This document shows, piece by piece, positions 14,653 to 16,057 of a stretch of 16,057 bases of DNA. Below the pieces are notes generated by a model that was given only the letters and a program-made list of their open reading frames with translations, was not told where the DNA came from and did no database searches. How positions within the stretch are numbered: the stretch's first letter is position 1; each line of letters starts with the position of its first letter. The position numbers and the translations under genes are program-made. The DNA comes from DATKEU01 sp036493295 (GTDB lineage: Bacteria; Myxococcota_A; Polyangia; Fen-1088), in the NCBI GenBank assembly GCA_036493295.1, contig DASXQB010000210.1, positions 1 through 16,057 on the forward strand, in the 5' to 3' direction.

Positions 14653-15093
14653 TTATTGGCCCCACAGCTCGGCGTGGGCGCGCGTACCGGGCGGGACGCC
14701 CCCGCGGACCAGCTCGACGCCCCGGATGAATCGGACGTGGCCCGGAAGGTCGATGGCGCGGCTGCGCGATCCGTCGGCGAAGGAACGCCGCAGGCCCGGT
14801 GACCAGCGCTGGCCGTTGCCGAACTGGATCACCACGTCGCCGACTTCCAGATTGCTGTCGGTGACGACCAGCATGACGCGAGCGAAGCGCCCGTCGTACT
14901 TTCCGACTTGAATGATCTCGCGCTCGAACTGACCCGTGACCCACGCGTCGCCCATCAGGCGCCAGCCCGTCATGTCGGGATGGCCCGCGACCGATGGAGC
15001 CGCAGCTCCAGGGCCGGCGGGCGGCGGCGCGTAGCCGACCATGCACGCCGACAAGGCGACCAGAAGAACGGACGACAGGCGCCGCATCGTCAT
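14653..15093 (-). CDS. Small conserved putative lipoprotein, DUF2541-like
   Basis: A 146-aa protein. MTMRRLSSVLLVALSAC is a textbook lipoprotein leader with lipobox LSAC (Cys17), followed by a short Pro/Ala/Gly linker. The folded part (about 42-146) has a Trp near its start, then DxxIIQVGKYDGRFARVML, VVIQFGNGQ and SRAIDLPG, a pattern I associate with the DUF2541 family; this assignment is from memory and moderate. No catalytic residues are evident. It lies 22 nt after clpP and 22 nt before the BNR gene, so it is probably co-transcribed. ATG 15093 is used; ATG 15087 would also keep the leader. Confidence 0.72.
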   Translation of the reverse strand: MTMRRLSSVLLVALSACMVGYAPPPAGPGAAAPSVAGHPDMTGWRLMGDAWVTGQFEREIIQVGKYDGRFARVMLVVTDSNLEVGDVVIQFGNGQRWSPGLRRSFADGSRSRAIDLPGHVRFIRGVELVRGGVPPGTRAHAELWGQ

Positions 15094-15115
15094 GGTGCCC
15101 GCGATCGTAACACCG

Positions 15116-15739
15116 TCACGGGCGTGGCGGCTTGCCGTTCGTGAGGACTTGATCGACGAGGCCGTAGGCCCTGGCCTCCTCGGCGGACATGAAGTTGTCG
15201 CGCTCGGTGTCCTTCTTGATCTTGGCGGCCGGCTGGCCGGTGTGGCGCTCGTAGAGCTTGTCGATCGTCTGGCGGACCTTGAGGATCTCGCGGGCGTGGA
15301 TCTCGACGTCGGTGGCCTGGCCGCGGAAGCCGGCCAGCAGCTGGTGGATCATGATGCGCGCGTTTGGGAGCGCGGTGCGCTTGCCCTTCGCGCCCGCGGT
15401 GAGCAGCAGGCTGGCCATCGAGGCGGCCTGGCCCACGCAGAACGTCGCCACCGGGCAGCGCAGCGCCTGCATCGTGTCGTAGATCGCGAGGCCGGCAAAA
15501 ACCTCGCCGCCTGGCGAGTTGATGTACATCATGACGTCCTTGTCGGGGTCTTCGGACTCGAGAAAAAGCAACTGCGCGACGATGACATTGGCGAGGGTGT
15601 CGTCGATCTCGGCGCCCAGGAACACGATGCGGTCCTTGAGCAGGCGCGAAAAGATATCCCAGCCGCGCTCGCCGCGGTGGGTCTGCTCCACGACGGTTGG
15701 GATGATCGATGCGCGCGCGTGCCGGCCCGCCGCGCTCAT
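15116..15739 (-). CDS. clpP: ATP-dependent Clp protease proteolytic subunit (divergent paralogue)
   Basis: A 207-aa serine peptidase of family S14. Catalytic triad S107 (GQAASMAS), H132 (MIHQ) and D181 (ERDNF) match the E. coli Ser97/His122/Asp171 order. Conserved VVEQTHRGERG opens the mature part and NSPGG is present. It should form barrel-shaped tetradecamers in the cytoplasm and degrade proteins fed by a Clp ATPase. Departures from the usual sequence: HQLLAGFRGQ where HQPLGG is normal, and SMAS for SMGA. These suggest a secondary ClpP rather than the housekeeping copy beside tig and clpX, neither of which is visible here. Its ATG overlaps the stop of the HTH gene by 4 bp. Confidence 0.95.
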   Translation of the reverse strand: MSAAGRHARASIIPTVVEQTHRGERGWDIFSRLLKDRIVFLGAEIDDTLANVIVAQLLFLESEDPDKDVMMYINSPGGEVFAGLAIYDTMQALRCPVATFCVGQAASMASLLLTAGAKGKRTALPNARIMIHQLLAGFRGQATDVEIHAREILKVRQTIDKLYERHTGQPAAKIKKDTERDNFMSAEEARAYGLVDQVLTNGKPPRP

Positions 15740-16057
15740 CGCTTTTTCTCAGGCTCGGACAGCCAGGCCACCAGCGCCGCGCGCGAGAAGCGCCAGGCGG
15801 CGCCGAGCTTGCGGCCGGGCAGCTTGCCCGCGTCGGCCAGCTCAAGCACGACGGTCACCTCGATCTGCAGGAAGTCGGCGGCTTGCTCGACGTTCATGAC
15901 CTCGGGCGGGTCGTAGGCCTGGAACGAGTACGACCCGCGCGCCACCCCGGCATCGGGCAACGTCAGCGCGCCGCGATGAGTGGCCAGCGCGCCCAGCGCG
16001 TCGAGGCCGCGGCGGCTGTCGGGATCGACGTACCGCGCGACCAGGCCCGCGACGAGG
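15736..16057 (-). CDS. C-terminal part of a protein with excisionase-type HTH domain; N-terminus outside window
   Basis: The frame is open from the window edge to TGA at 15736 (about 106 residues visible). The last 55 residues hold a helix-turn-helix of the excisionase/MerR-like (HTH_17) type: NVEQAADFLQIEVTVVLELA, then GKLPGRKLGAAWRFSRAALVAWL. Ahead of it is an Ala/Leu/Gly-rich stretch, possibly the end of a repeat domain, then SYSFQAYDPPEV. Either this is one larger protein with a C-terminal DNA-binding or peptide-binding HTH, or translation starts inside (TTG 15960 or ATG 15897, the latter with GAGG very close). The 4-bp overlap with clpP implies coupled expression and a possible regulator of the same operon. 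Confidence 0.7.
   Translation of the reverse strand, partial: LVAGLVARYVDPDSRRGLDALGALATHRGALTLPDAGVARGSYSFQAYDPPEVMNVEQAADFLQIEVTVVLELADAGKLPGRKLGAAWRFSRAALVAWLSEPEKKR

Noticed and set aside
15736..15960. Stand-alone 74-aa HTH protein starting at TTG 15960
   Set aside because: The frame stays open to the window edge with no stop and there is no ribosome site at the TTG, so a longer protein is at least as likely.

Overview
The window is GC-rich with strong third-position bias. It is dense in lipoprotein genes in which a lipobox cysteine is followed by a long Asp/Ala/Pro/Gly-rich linker, and it holds IgGFc-binding-type surface proteins, c-type heme proteins of the MauG/CCP and DUF1588/DUF1585 kinds, and a PAS hybrid histidine kinase. 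This combination points to a Myxococcota (Polyangia-like, soil or uncultured) chromosome. That placement rests on gene style only; there is no rRNA or marker gene to settle it. No tRNA, rRNA, CRISPR array, insertion sequence or prophage was seen.

Left part (1-6711): a PAS hybrid sensor kinase/response regulator on the minus strand, split by one extra base in a G7 tract, is transcribed away from a predicted lipoprotein MBL-fold hydrolase. The 56-bp region between them is packed with two inverted repeats. Convergent to the MBL gene lies a lipoprotein that joins a beta-propeller-like half to a di-heme MauG/CCP-type half. Divergent from that is a small Cys-rich lipoprotein on the plus strand.

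Middle part (6758-12290, minus strand): a four-gene surface cluster reading from high to low coordinates: IgGFc-binding-type lipoprotein A, a lipoprotein with two seven-cysteine repeats, IgGFc-binding-type lipoprotein B (paralogue of A), and a lipid-anchored DUF1588/DUF1585 mono-heme protein. Genes are close or overlapping (ATGA at B/heme protein). The first three each carry a TGTAAGG motif 29-31 nt before a plausible start codon. This cluster is the best candidate in the window for an undescribed system: a cell-surface complex whose function cannot be read from sequence.

Right part (12359-16057, minus strand): a translationally coupled small protein plus nucleotidyltransferase pair (possible toxin-antitoxin-like module); a BNR/sialidase-fold protein overlapping a MoaD/ThiS-like ubiquitin-fold protein that ends in Gly-Gly-Ser; a small conserved lipoprotein; a divergent but catalytically intact ClpP; and the C-terminal end of a protein with an excisionase-type helix-turn-helix that overlaps clpP and runs off the window. 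Spacing suggests HTH-clpP-lipoprotein-BNR-MoaD form one operon. There is no gene-free stretch longer than about 140 bases.
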